A stretch of 35,284 nt of DNA from positions 1-35,284 of the forward strand of contig WFNH01000073.1 in the NCBI GenBank assembly GCA_015488685.1, written 5' to 3'. Both the position numbers and the translations under genes were made by a program. Source of the stretch: Marinosulfonomonas sp. (GTDB lineage Bacteria; Pseudomonadota; Alphaproteobacteria; Rhodobacterales; Rhodobacteraceae). The notes below the pieces were generated by a model. That model had not been told where the DNA came from. It saw only the letters and a program-made list of their open reading frames with translations, and did no database searches. Positions 23,786 through 31,875 of this stretch are shown here, one piece after another (the stretch's first letter is position 1; each line of letters begins with the position of its first letter).

Positions 23786-24688
23786 TTAGGCGATCGAGTC
23801 GATTGCCAGCCGCCGTTCCCGCAAAACGATGTAAAGGCCGGCGGCAACTGTGATCAGGATGCCGATGGCGGCCAGACCGTTTGGAAATTCCCTGAAGATC
23901 AACCAGCCGATCAGCGTGGCAAAGGGGATCTCGAGATATTGCACCGGTGCAAGTGTGGCGGTGGGTGCGAATTTCAGCGACCAGGTCATGATCAGATGCG
24001 CCAATGTGCCCAATATGCCCAGGATTGACAGCAATGCCAAATCGGCATCACTCGGAGTAATCAGCGTCAAGGCGGGAATTTCGTAAGGCGAAGTGGCCCA
24101 CAACATCAAGGCCAGCACGAGCATAGCCATGCCGCCGCTGACAGCCTGCAATGTGATTGGATCGGATTTTGCGGTTAACTGACGGGTGACGATCATGAAA
24201 CCGGCAAAGGCCACGGCAACAATCAGCGGAAGCAGCGCGGCATAACCGACATTTGCGAAACTGGGCTGGATCACCAAGAGGGTGCCGACAAACCCGATGG
24301 CGCAGGCAATCAGGCGATGCGGGCCGACATGCTCCTTTAGCAATAGCCAGCCCAGCAGCAACAGCAGGAAGGGTTCGACAAAGGCGATGGCGATGGCCTC
24401 GGCCAGCGGCAGATAGATCAGTGACAGGAACATCGCGCCAATACCGATGATATGTAGGATGGAACGCAGAAACAGCAGGCCAAGGGTTCGCCGGTTCATC
24501 CTGAGGTCGCGTTTGGTCAGCAGGACAATGGGCAGCAGGATCAGCACCTGAAAGGTAAAGCGGAAAGTGACGATCTGGACCACCGGCACGGTGCCGCCCA
24601 GCACCTTGGCCACGGCATCCGCAAAGGGGGCCATGACACAGAAGGTGGCCATCAACAGGATGCCAAAAAGAGGGCGGTCATTGTGCAT
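23786..24688 (-). CDS. DMT-superfamily (EamA) transporter
   Basis: 300 aa polytopic inner-membrane protein with about ten hydrophobic spans in two EamA repeats. The first begins FGILLMATFCVMAPFADAVAKVLGGTVP. The second, from about residue 150, begins LLPLIVAVAFAGFMIVTRQL and ends with the conserved LAPVQYLEIPFATLIGWLIFREFPNG. EamA proteins export or import small metabolites, and substrates cannot be predicted from sequence. The start ATG at 24688 lies 52 bp from dispersed repeat copy 2, which separates it from the oxidoreductase upstream on the same strand. It is probably a single-gene unit. Confidence 0.9.
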   Translation of the reverse strand: MHNDRPLFGILLMATFCVMAPFADAVAKVLGGTVPVVQIVTFRFTFQVLILLPIVLLTKRDLRMNRRTLGLLFLRSILHIIGIGAMFLSLIYLPLAEAIAIAFVEPFLLLLLGWLLLKEHVGPHRLIACAIGFVGTLLVIQPSFANVGYAALLPLIVAVAFAGFMIVTRQLTAKSDPITLQAVSGGMAMLVLALMLWATSPYEIPALTLITPSDADLALLSILGILGTLAHLIMTWSLKFAPTATLAPVQYLEIPFATLIGWLIFREFPNGLAAIGILITVAAGLYIVLRERRLAIDSIA

Positions 24689-24740
24689 TCAGCCACGGTA
24701 GTGAACATGGGGCGGAGGTGCAATTCCTGATCTTTCAGGT

Positions 24741-24827
24741 TGCGCCGCCTTTGGCGTCGCCCCAAGCGCGCCCCTGACGGGGCGCGCGTTTGCCTGCGGC
24801 GCAGGTATTTAGGAAAAGAAGAAGGGG
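24741..24827 (+). repeat. Dispersed three-hairpin 3'-end element, copy 2
   Basis: The element adjoins the oxidoreductase stop codon (24828). Read from that stop on the minus strand it has CCCCTTCTTCTTTTCC, TAAATA, hairpin CCTGCGCCGCAGG, a GC stem of GCGCGCCCC and GGGGCGCGC around a TGAC-type loop (about 24767-24788), then a GGCG-type hairpin (24743-24758). The order of parts is the same as in copies 1 and 3, and bases are near-identical to copy 3. Confidence 0.85.
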
Positions 24828-25991
24828 TCAGGCAAAGCCGCTAAACCGGGTCAGGGCGAACGGGGCGAGGGTTTCGGGGTATGTGCCGGTTGTGATCGCT
24901 TCGGCCATCAATTGGCCCAACACAGGCGCAAGGGTGATGCCGCTGTGGGTGGCTATGATATGCAGGCCTTTGGCATCGGGCATCGGGCCGATGATGGTTT
25001 TGCCGTCGGTCGGGTAGGGGCGCACGCCGATGCCCAGTTTGCACTCATCGATGTTGATGGTGCCGGTAAGCTGTGGCAGCACGGTATAGGCGCGCTCCAG
25101 CAGCAATTGCCCCGTCTTGCGCAGGTGCTCCGGTGTCTGGTTATCGATGATCATCCCGTCAATATCGTCCGAGGCGATTTTCAGCCCGCCATTGAATTCC
25201 GGCAGGATGTGCAATTCGTTTTTCGGCGCGGAATAATACATGTGGCGCAGCGGCGGGGTGGTTGGCAGCGGCGGGGTGGTCAGGATCAGACCGGGCACCT
25301 TGTTCAGCGGGAACCGCGTGGCAAAGCCGTCATATCCGGTCAGGGTGGCAAGGGTGGTTGCCGTATCTTGCCCAGTGGCCAGAATGATGTTGTCGGCGTG
25401 AAAGCTGCCTTGGGTGGTGATCAGGCCCGTGACGTCGCCCTCATCGGTTGCCAGCAGTTCGGTGGCGGCACAGTTTTCCAGCAATGTGCCCCCTTTTGCT
25501 ATCATTTGATCCACCATGAAGCGGGTGAAATGCGGGGCGTTGATCAACAGATCATCGGGGCTTAGCAGGGCCTCGGCGTCATCGGGGAAAGTCATTTCCG
25601 GTTCAAGCTGGCGCAATTCTGCGTTGGATATCCAGCGGTTGGCATAGCCGAATGTGGTCAGGGCGCGGGCTTGTGCCTGCATCGCCTTATACCCGTCAGC
25701 ATCGGATTTTGACACGACTTCCAGCGCGCCGGTCGGGTTGATGCCCAGCGTTTCATTGCCGAATTCACTTTGCAGGGCGTTATACCCCTTCACACCGGCC
25801 GCATTCAGATTGTGATAGGCTCTGTCGGTGGTTTTTACGCTGGCATTGGCCCAGGCAAAACTGTTGCCGGTGGTGCCGGTGGCGATTTTGTCTTGCTCCA
25901 GCAGCAGCACCTTTTGCCCCGCGCGCGACAGGTAAAACGCGGTGGAGCAGCCGATAATGCCGCCGCCGATGATGATTGTGTCATATGTCAT
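24828..25991 (-). CDS. FAD-dependent oxidoreductase (DadA/DAO family)
   Basis: 387 aa DAO-fold flavoprotein. The Rossmann motif TIIIGGGIIGCSTAFYLSRAG is at the N-terminus, followed by the second FAD contact LLEQDKIATGTTGNSFAW. The C-terminal half has the substrate domain and ends KTIIGPMPDAKGLHIIATHSGITLAPVLG, the usual late flavin-binding segment. The family oxidises the alpha-amino group of D-amino acids, glycine or secondary amines; the specific substrate is not clear. The start is ATG 25991; the 16-codon upstream extension is unlikely. The Shine-Dalgarno sequence is weak. It is divergent from the glycosylase gene at 26066, with a 74-bp shared upstream region. Confidence 0.88.
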   Translation of the reverse strand: MTYDTIIIGGGIIGCSTAFYLSRAGQKVLLLEQDKIATGTTGNSFAWANASVKTTDRAYHNLNAAGVKGYNALQSEFGNETLGINPTGALEVVSKSDADGYKAMQAQARALTTFGYANRWISNAELRQLEPEMTFPDDAEALLSPDDLLINAPHFTRFMVDQMIAKGGTLLENCAATELLATDEGDVTGLITTQGSFHADNIILATGQDTATTLATLTGYDGFATRFPLNKVPGLILTTPPLPTTPPLRHMYYSAPKNELHILPEFNGGLKIASDDIDGMIIDNQTPEHLRKTGQLLLERAYTVLPQLTGTINIDECKLGIGVRPYPTDGKTIIGPMPDAKGLHIIATHSGITLAPVLGQLMAEAITTGTYPETLAPFALTRFSGFA

Positions 25992-26065
25992 ACGGCAGAT
26001 AAAAACAGTTATCCGAATGGCGCAAGGGGCTATCGGCATTCTGTCCGGCGCGTCATACTGGTGTG

Positions 26066-27253
26066 ATGGCTTTACAGATTAATAATCGCGATGCCCGCCG
26101 GTTGTGGCTGCAATCGCAGGGGCTGGCCAAGGCACCTGTGGGACAACCCGATGTGGTGGGGATCATTCGGCGGCTTGGATTTGTGCAGCTGGATACTATC
26201 CGCAATGTGGCCCGTGCGCATGACCATATTTTATGGAGCCGGAACCAGAGCTATCGCGAGGGCGATCTGGAGAGGCTATTGGCGGCGGGCGAGGTGTTCG
26301 AGCATTTCACCCATGATGCATCGTGTTTGCCAATGGAAACCTACCCCTATTGGCAGTGGCAATTCCGGCGCTACGCCAACAAGATGGCAAACCAGTCGTA
26401 TTACAAGACCAAGATGAAGGCGGCGGATATTGCGGCCATTCTGGAACGGGTCAGGGAGGAGGGGCCGCTTTCGACCCATGCGTTTGATACCAAGGCCAAG
26501 CCGAAAAAAGGGATGTGGTCGCGGCCGCCGCATAAGGTTGAACTGGACAAGATGTGGTATTCGGGGGTGTTGGCGACCTCGCACCGCAAGGATTTCACCA
26601 AGTTTTATGATTTGGCCGAGCGGGTTATTCCGGCAGATTTACGCGAAGTGGCGCATCCGGACGAGGTGCAAGTGGATTGGCTGTGTCGTGCGGCGCTGGT
26701 GCGGTTGGGGTTTGGCACGGTTGGGGATATTCAACGGTTCTGGGGCGCGATGAGTGCGGCGGAAGCGAAGGCTTGGGTGGCGGGCGCCGGATTGGTGCCG
26801 GTTCAGGTTCAGGCATGGAATGGAAGCTGGCGCGAGGGTTTTGCGCTTGAGGATATCGAGGCGCGGGTTAAAGCGGTTGTGGCGCCGACTTCACGGTTGC
26901 GGATCATTAATCCATTTGATCCGGTGGCGCGGGATCGGGAACGGTTGGCCACTCTGTTCGGGTTTGACTACAGGATCGAGATTTTTGTGCCTGCGGCCAA
27001 GCGGAAGTGGGGCTATTATGTTTACCCGATGCTGGAAGGGGACCGGTTTGTCGGGCGGATTGATATGAAAGCGGATCGGGCTAAGGAGGCGTTGGTGGTG
27101 AAACAGGTTTGGTGGGAGGCTGGCGTTAGGGCAACGGATGCGCGGATTGCCAGGCTGGAGGCCGAGGTTGGGCGGATGGCGCGCTTTGTCGGGATGGATG
27201 ATATCCGGTGGGATTGCGCCGCCTTCGGCGTCGCCCCAGGCGCGCACCCCTGA
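26066..27253 (+). CDS. AlkZ/YcaQ-type DNA glycosylase (HTH_42 winged-helix family)
   Basis: 395 aa protein of the HTH_42 superfamily, whose characterised members (AlkZ, YcaQ/AlkX) excise bulky alkyl lesions or unhook interstrand crosslinks. The catalytic Q-hydrophobic-D motif is visible as Q41-L42-D43 in GFVQLDTI, followed by RAHDHILWSR. Conserved FEHFTHDASCLPMETYPYWQW and the C-terminal LRIINPFDPVARDRERLATLFGFDYRIEIFVPAAKRKWGYYV segments match YcaQ-like proteins. The start is ATG 26066 (GTG one codon earlier). The last dozen residues (CAAFGVAPGAHP) are encoded by dispersed repeat copy 3, and the stop TGA lies in that repeat's hairpin loop. Confidence 0.85.
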   Translation: MALQINNRDARRLWLQSQGLAKAPVGQPDVVGIIRRLGFVQLDTIRNVARAHDHILWSRNQSYREGDLERLLAAGEVFEHFTHDASCLPMETYPYWQWQFRRYANKMANQSYYKTKMKAADIAAILERVREEGPLSTHAFDTKAKPKKGMWSRPPHKVELDKMWYSGVLATSHRKDFTKFYDLAERVIPADLREVAHPDEVQVDWLCRAALVRLGFGTVGDIQRFWGAMSAAEAKAWVAGAGLVPVQVQAWNGSWREGFALEDIEARVKAVVAPTSRLRIINPFDPVARDRERLATLFGFDYRIEIFVPAAKRKWGYYVYPMLEGDRFVGRIDMKADRAKEALVVKQVWWEAGVRATDARIARLEAEVGRMARFVGMDDIRWDCAAFGVAPGAHP

Positions 27254-27308
27254 CGGGGCACGCGCATCTGCCTGCGGCGCAGGTATTTGGGAAAAGAAGA
27301 AGGGGGAG
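27214..27308 (+). repeat. Dispersed three-hairpin 3'-end element, copy 3
   Basis: The copy is almost identical to copy 2. It lies in the convergent gap before the sdaA stop (27318), but its far hairpin (GCGCCGCCTTCGGCGTCGCC) extends into the glycosylase coding sequence. Its parts, read from sdaA, are CCCCTTCTTCTTTTCCC, AAATA, CCTGCGCCGCAGG, the CGCGTGCCCC-type GC stem around GTCA, and the GGCG hairpin. It probably terminates both convergent genes. Confidence 0.85.
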
Positions 27309-27317
27309 GGGTTGCCC

Positions 27318-28694
27318 TTAGCAATTCGGGATATTCACTGCCAACCCGCCAAGGGATGTTTCCTTGTAGCGTTCGCTCATGTCCACACCGGTCTGGCGCA
27401 TGGTTTCGATGCAGGAATCCAGCGGCACCAGATGGGTGCCGTTGCCGCGCATCGACAGCGAAGCGGCAGAGACGGCTTTGATCGCGCCCAGCCCGTTGCG
27501 CTCGATACAGGGCACCTGCACCAGTCCCTTGACGGGATCGCAGGTCATGCCCAGATGATGTTCCAGCGCAATTTCGGCGGCGTTTTCTACCTGTTGCGGG
27601 CTACCGCCCAATACGGCACACACCCCCGCCGCCGCCATTGCCGAGGCCGAACCGATTTCCGCCTGACAGCCACATTCCGCACCGGAAATCGAGGCGTTGT
27701 GTTTGATCAAACCACCAATCGCGCTGGCGGTCAGTAGGTATTCGGGGATGCGCGAGGTGCTGGCGCCGGGAACATGATCCAGCCAATAGCGGGCCACCGC
27801 AGGCACCACGCCCGCCGCGCCGTTGGTGGGGGCGGTGACGACCTGTCCGCCAGCCGCGTTTTCCTCGTTCACGGCCATGGCATAGACGCACATCCAGTCG
27901 TTGATGGTGTGGGGGGCGGTCAGATTCAAGCCGGATTCGGCCTGCAGGGATTGGTGAATATCATGGGCGCGGCGTTTGACGTTCAGCCCGCCGGGCAGGG
28001 TGCCATCGATGGTTAGCCCGCGGTCAATACAGGCGTTCATGGCGTCCCAGATGCGGGTCAGGCGGGTTTCGAATTCGGCCACCTCTATATGGGTCAATTC
28101 ATTGGCGCGTTTCATTTCGGCAATGGTTTTGCCGCTTTTGACCGCCATATCCAGCATCATTTGCGCGGTTTCGAACGGATAGGGGCGGGTGGCGTCGCGG
28201 GCGTCCAGAACCGGTTCAAGCGCCTGCTCTTCTTCGGTCACGACAAAGCCGCCACCGATAGAGTAATAGGTTTCCTGCAACACCACATCGCCCTGCGCAT
28301 CGGTGGCCATCAGGATCATGCCGTTGGCATGGCCGGGTAGGGGGTGGTCATAATCAAAGAGCAGATCGCAGGCGGGGTCGAATTTCAGTGCGGACAGGCC
28401 TTCGGGGAGAACCTGTTTGCGGGTTTTGATTTCGGCCAGCGCCGCTTCGGCCTGATCGGCGTCATAGGTTACGGGTGAAAACCCCGCCAGCCCCAGAATG
28501 GTGGCACGGTCGGTGGCGTGGCCAACGCCGGTAAAGGCCAATGATCCATGCAGGGACGCCCGCAACCCGTGTGCCTGAAACGGCGAGGCGCGCAGCAGGT
28601 CCAGAAACCGGCCCGCTGCCACCATCGGCCCCATCGTATGGGAAGACGAGGGACCAACCCCCACCTTGAACATGTCAAACACGCTTAGAAACAT
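27318..28694 (-). CDS. sdaA: L-serine dehydratase, iron-sulfur type, single chain
   Basis: 458 aa [4Fe-4S] L-serine ammonia-lyase giving pyruvate and ammonia. The N-terminal beta domain begins [19 protein letters not shown]. The alpha domain carries the substrate loop [13 protein letters not shown] (288-300) and cluster cysteines in [14 protein letters not shown] (C341/C343), C385 and C396. The protein ends in a cysteine, C458, as in the Legionella enzyme, where the C-terminal Cys folds back to the cluster. The start is ATG 28694 with GGAAG upstream; the frame runs 58 codons further without family similarity. It converges on the glycosylase gene through the repeat and diverges from the EF-hand gene. 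Confidence 0.95.
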   Translation of the reverse strand: MFLSVFDMFKVGVGPSSSHTMGPMVAAGRFLDLLRASPFQAHGLRASLHGSLAFTGVGHATDRATILGLAGFSPVTYDADQAEAALAEIKTRKQVLPEGLSALKFDPACDLLFDYDHPLPGHANGMILMATDAQGDVVLQETYYSIGGGFVVTEEEQALEPVLDARDATRPYPFETAQMMLDMAVKSGKTIAEMKRANELTHIEVAEFETRLTRIWDAMNACIDRGLTIDGTLPGGLNVKRRAHDIHQSLQAESGLNLTAPHTINDWMCVYAMAVNEENAAGGQVVTAPTNGAAGVVPAVARYWLDHVPGASTSRIPEYLLTASAIGGLIKHNASISGAECGCQAEIGSASAMAAAGVCAVLGGSPQQVENAAEIALEHHLGMTCDPVKGLVQVPCIERNGLGAIKAVSAASLSMRGNGTHLVPLDSCIETMRQTGVDMSERYKETSLGGLAVNIPNC

Positions 28695-28932
28695 CCGTGC
28701 CGCTTCCTTTGTCTGCCTTCGCAAGCGCCATGAACGCATAAGGCGGCGGCAAATCAAGTCCAAAAACGACGCGGCGGCGGGGGGAAGCGGTGTTTGCTGT
28801 TCTGGGACCGTGCCGGATTGGCAAATATGTTTACACCATTGCCGTTCACTATTGAAAAACCCGCGCAAAAGCGCAAATGTTATGAGGCTTGCTGTCAGTT
28901 CATTATTTCACCCCAGAAAGGTTATTGTATCT

Positions 28933-29511
28933 ATGAAACCTTCTTTCCTGCGGATAGCCGCCCCTGTTTTTGTTGCATCCATGGCGTTTAGCGCCCTGCA
29001 AGGGGCCGCGCAAACGGCGATAGATTCGGTCGTTTACAAGATTCCAGAAAATGTAATCAAAGAAATACGAAGGGATCCGGAACGGGCGATACAAACGCTG
29101 ATGACATTTGCATTTTCGTGTAATGATGACGGTATTATCACCGAAGAATGTTATACCACCGTCCGTTCGATTGAAAAAGCGCAGAGGCGGGTACGGCAGG
29201 CAGAGCTCCTTTTGTTCATGGATCTGAACGCGGACGGGTCGGTTACACTGGCCGAGCTTAAGGCTTGCAATCGCACCCAGGAACCAAGACGGCAATCCCA
29301 GAATACGTTGGCCTTTTTGGAAGCTGATACAAACGAGGATGATATATTAACGATCACCGAGGTAATGCAGTTTGCAGATAAACGTATCGCCAAACAGGGG
29401 CGGGCGATAAGCGGCAGGGTCGTTGACGGGATTATGAGCATGGATATTGACGGTGATGGCACGGTCACTACGCGAGAGCTGGTCGAGGTTGTCAAAGCTA
29501 TTTCCGGTTAA
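28933..29511 (+). CDS. Secreted EF-hand calcium-binding protein
   Basis: 192 aa with a Sec signal peptide (MKPSFLRIAAPVFVASMAFS, cleavage near AQTA). The mature part has four EF-hand-like loops. Two are canonical 12-residue loops, DLNADGSVTLAE and DIDGDGTVTTRE. One, DTNEDDILTITE, lacks the central Gly, and the first (SCNDDGIITEEC) is degenerate. It is likely a periplasmic calcium-binding protein; no enzymatic domain is attached. The open frame extends 89 codons upstream into the divergent sdaA start region, but the signal peptide and an AAAGG ribosome site fix the start here. The 238 bp between sdaA and this gene hold both promoters, which I could not place confidently. Confidence 0.82.
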   Translation: MKPSFLRIAAPVFVASMAFSALQGAAQTAIDSVVYKIPENVIKEIRRDPERAIQTLMTFAFSCNDDGIITEECYTTVRSIEKAQRRVRQAELLLFMDLNADGSVTLAELKACNRTQEPRRQSQNTLAFLEADTNEDDILTITEVMQFADKRIAKQGRAISGRVVDGIMSMDIDGDGTVTTRELVEVVKAISG

Positions 29512-29519
29512 CCTGTTGG

Positions 29520-29543
29520 CTGTTTTCCGGCTCGGGAAAACTG
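29520..29543 (+). terminator. Weak stem-loop after the EF-hand gene
   Basis: GTTTTCC (29522-29528) pairs with GGAAAAC (29535-29541) around a 6-nt loop, 10 bp after the stop, followed by a T-rich but broken run. It probably separates this gene from rpiA. Confidence 0.45.
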
Positions 29544-29621
29544 TTAATTGCTTTAATTCCCCCTCGCCGTGGCTGGTTTGATCCCGTATAACCCTACCAA
29601 CAACTGGGGGAGTCGCATATT

Positions 29622-30410
29622 ATGACCGGAGAATTATCGCCAATCGACAAGGCCAAATTTGTCGCCGCCAAACGGGCTGTGGAATATATCGAGGATGGCA
29701 TGCGTGTCGGCCTTGGCACCGGATCGACCGCTGCGTGGATGGTGCGCTGTCTGGGCGAAATGGTGCGCGAGGACGGCTTGAAAATCAAGGGTGTGCCCAC
29801 ATCCACTCGCACAGCCGATTTGGCGCGTCAGGTCGGGATCGAGGTGATCTCGCTGGACGAGGCAAAGTGGCTGGATGTCACCATTGACGGCACCGATGAA
29901 TATGACGGCAACCTGAACCTGATCAAAGGCGGCGGTGGCGCGTTGTTGCAGGAAAAGATTGTCGCGACGGCCTCGGATATGATGGTGGTGATTGCCGATA
30001 TTTCCAAACGGGTGGAAACGCTGGGCGCTTTCCCGCTGCCGATCGAGGTGATCCCCTTCGGCTTGCAAACCACGCAGGCGCTGGTCGAGGAAACATTGGT
30101 CAGCATGGATGTGCTGGGCAACAATGTGACCCTGCGGATGAATGGCGATGTGCCCTTTGTCACCGATGAAGGGAACCACATTCTGGACCTGCATCTGAAC
30201 CGCATTGGCAATCCGCGCCAGTTTTCGCTGGTGATCAACCAGATCCCCGGTGTGGTGGAAAACGGGCTGTTCATCGATATTTGTGACGCGGTTGTGATCG
30301 GTTACGGGGATGGCAGGGTCGAAGTGCGGGATATAAATGCGGGCACGGTGCAAGAGGACCGTATCGACTTTGTCGAGAATGAAAACCTGTTCACCGATCT
30401 GACCGACTAG
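29622..30410 (+). CDS. rpiA: Ribose-5-phosphate isomerase A
   Basis: 262 aa, the long form usual in alphaproteobacteria. It interconverts ribulose-5-phosphate and ribose-5-phosphate in the pentose phosphate pathway. Signatures in order are the phosphate loop GLGTGSTAAWMV (about 30-41), VPTSTRTADLA, the catalytic IDGTDEYDGNLNLIKGGGGALLQEK (Asp, Glu and Lys of the active site), and PFVTDEGNHILDLHL near the C-terminus. The ATG has GGGGAG about 11 nt upstream. The gor gene follows after 24 bp, so the two are probably cotranscribed; this would pair pentose-phosphate flux with NADPH-dependent glutathione reduction. Confidence 0.96.
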   Translation: MTGELSPIDKAKFVAAKRAVEYIEDGMRVGLGTGSTAAWMVRCLGEMVREDGLKIKGVPTSTRTADLARQVGIEVISLDEAKWLDVTIDGTDEYDGNLNLIKGGGGALLQEKIVATASDMMVVIADISKRVETLGAFPLPIEVIPFGLQTTQALVEETLVSMDVLGNNVTLRMNGDVPFVTDEGNHILDLHLNRIGNPRQFSLVINQIPGVVENGLFIDICDAVVIGYGDGRVEVRDINAGTVQEDRIDFVENENLFTDLTD

Positions 30411-30434
30411 GCTTTTCAAAAGGGCGCGAGCATT

Positions 30435-31796
30435 ATGAAATTTGACTATGATCTTTTCGTCATTGGCGGCGGCTCGGGCGGGGTGCGTGCGGGGCGTTTA
30501 GCGGCATCCGAAGCGGGCGCCAAAGTGGCACTGGCCGAGGAATACCGCATGGGTGGCACCTGTGTTATTCGCGGTTGTGTGCCCAAAAAGCTGATGGTGT
30601 TTGCCTCGGGTTATAGCGGGGCCAATGCGGATGCGCGCGCCTATGGCTGGTCGGATGCCAGCATCGGCGCATTTGACTGGCCGCATTTCAAGGCCAAGCT
30701 GGACGCCGAACTTGACCGGTTGGAAAATATCTATCGCACCAATCTGGCCAAGGCGGGGGTCGAGATTTTCAATGCCCGTGCCGAAATGGTGGATGCGCAT
30801 ACGGTCAAACTGTCAAGCGGCGAAACCTTTACCGCAAAACACATCCTGATTGCGGTTGGCGGGCGTCCGTTCACGCCGGAATTTGAAGGCTCGGATCTGA
30901 CAATCACGTCGAACGATATTTTCAAACTGGAGAAACTGCCGCGCTCGATCCTGATCGTTGGTGGCGGGTTCATTGCCTGCGAATTTGCCTGCATCCTGAA
31001 CGGGTTGGGCGTGGAAGTGACGCAATTTTATCGCGGGGCGCAAATCCTGCGTGGCTTTGATGACGAGGCCCGTGGCCATGTCGCCGATCTGGTGCGTGAA
31101 CGGGGGGTGGACCTGCATGTCGGCACCGATGTGATGAAGATCGAAAAGGATGATCAGGGGCTGTTCGTGAAATGCACCACCGGCCATGACCACCATTTTG
31201 ACGCGGTGATGTATGCCACCGGACGTGTGCCCAACTCTGACAATCTGGGGCTGGAAAACACTGGTGTCGAGCTGGGCCGCAAGGGAGAGATCATCGTTGA
31301 TGAGTATTCGCAAACCGCTGTGCCCTCGATTTACGCGGTGGGCGATGTGACCGACCGGATCAACCTGACACCGGTTGCCATCCGCGAAGGGGCGGCCTTT
31401 GTCGATACCGTGTTCCATGGCAAACCGACCAAGGCCGATCACGAGTTGGTCGCCAGCGCCGTCTTTACCCAACCCGAACTGGGCACCGTCGGCATGACCG
31501 AGGAAGAAGCGCGTGAACAAGAACCGATCGAGGTTTATTCCGCCACCTTCCGCGCCATGCAGACCGGCTTTGCCGAACGCGAGGACAGGGTGATGATGAA
31601 ACTGATCGTTTCCCAAGCGACCCGCAAGGTGCTGGGCTGTCATATCGTGGCCGAGAACGCGGGTGAAATGATCCAGTTGGCAGCGATTGCCCTGAAGATG
31701 GGCGCAACGAAAGAGGATTTCGACCGCACTGTCGCGGTTCACCCGACAATGACCGAAGAACTGGTGACAATGAAGGTGCCAACCCGCACCGCGTAA
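30435..31796 (+). CDS. gor: Glutathione reductase
   Basis: 453 aa flavoprotein disulfide reductase. It regenerates GSH from GSSG with NADPH. The FAD motif VIGGGSGGVRAGRLA is at 9-23 and the redox-active pair is C43/C48 in GGTCVIRGCVPKKL. The NADPH domain has VGGGFIACEFACILNGLG with a basic YRGAQILRGFD, favouring NADPH over NADH. The second FAD motif is AVGDVTDRINLTPVA. The catalytic base is the His in VHPTMTEE. The combination of CVIRGCVPKK and the HPT motif supports Gor rather than dihydrolipoamide or mercuric reductase. It lies 24 bp after rpiA. Confidence 0.94.
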   Translation: MKFDYDLFVIGGGSGGVRAGRLAASEAGAKVALAEEYRMGGTCVIRGCVPKKLMVFASGYSGANADARAYGWSDASIGAFDWPHFKAKLDAELDRLENIYRTNLAKAGVEIFNARAEMVDAHTVKLSSGETFTAKHILIAVGGRPFTPEFEGSDLTITSNDIFKLEKLPRSILIVGGGFIACEFACILNGLGVEVTQFYRGAQILRGFDDEARGHVADLVRERGVDLHVGTDVMKIEKDDQGLFVKCTTGHDHHFDAVMYATGRVPNSDNLGLENTGVELGRKGEIIVDEYSQTAVPSIYAVGDVTDRINLTPVAIREGAAFVDTVFHGKPTKADHELVASAVFTQPELGTVGMTEEEAREQEPIEVYSATFRAMQTGFAEREDRVMMKLIVSQATRKVLGCHIVAENAGEMIQLAAIALKMGATKEDFDRTVAVHPTMTEELVTMKVPTRTA

Positions 31797-31875
31797 AATT
31801 CACCGGTGCAGACGACTTGTAATTCGCCTATACAGGATACAGTTTAGGTAAAGTATTTGAACATAAGGAAGCTCA

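Noticed and set aside
5212-27308. The three dispersed repeats as a CRISPR array or insertion sequence
   Set aside because: Copies are single and far apart with no spacers, cas genes or transposase, and each has internal hairpins and a fixed place after a stop codon.
28208-28217. GAACCGGTTC inside sdaA as another copy of the cluster operator
   Set aside because: It lies in coding sequence and misses the outer T and A of the motif; taken as a chance match showing the core alone is not specific.
28666-28932. N-terminal extension of the EF-hand protein by 89 codons
   Set aside because: It overlaps the divergent sdaA start and has an implausible composition; the downstream ATG gives a clean signal peptide with a ribosome site.
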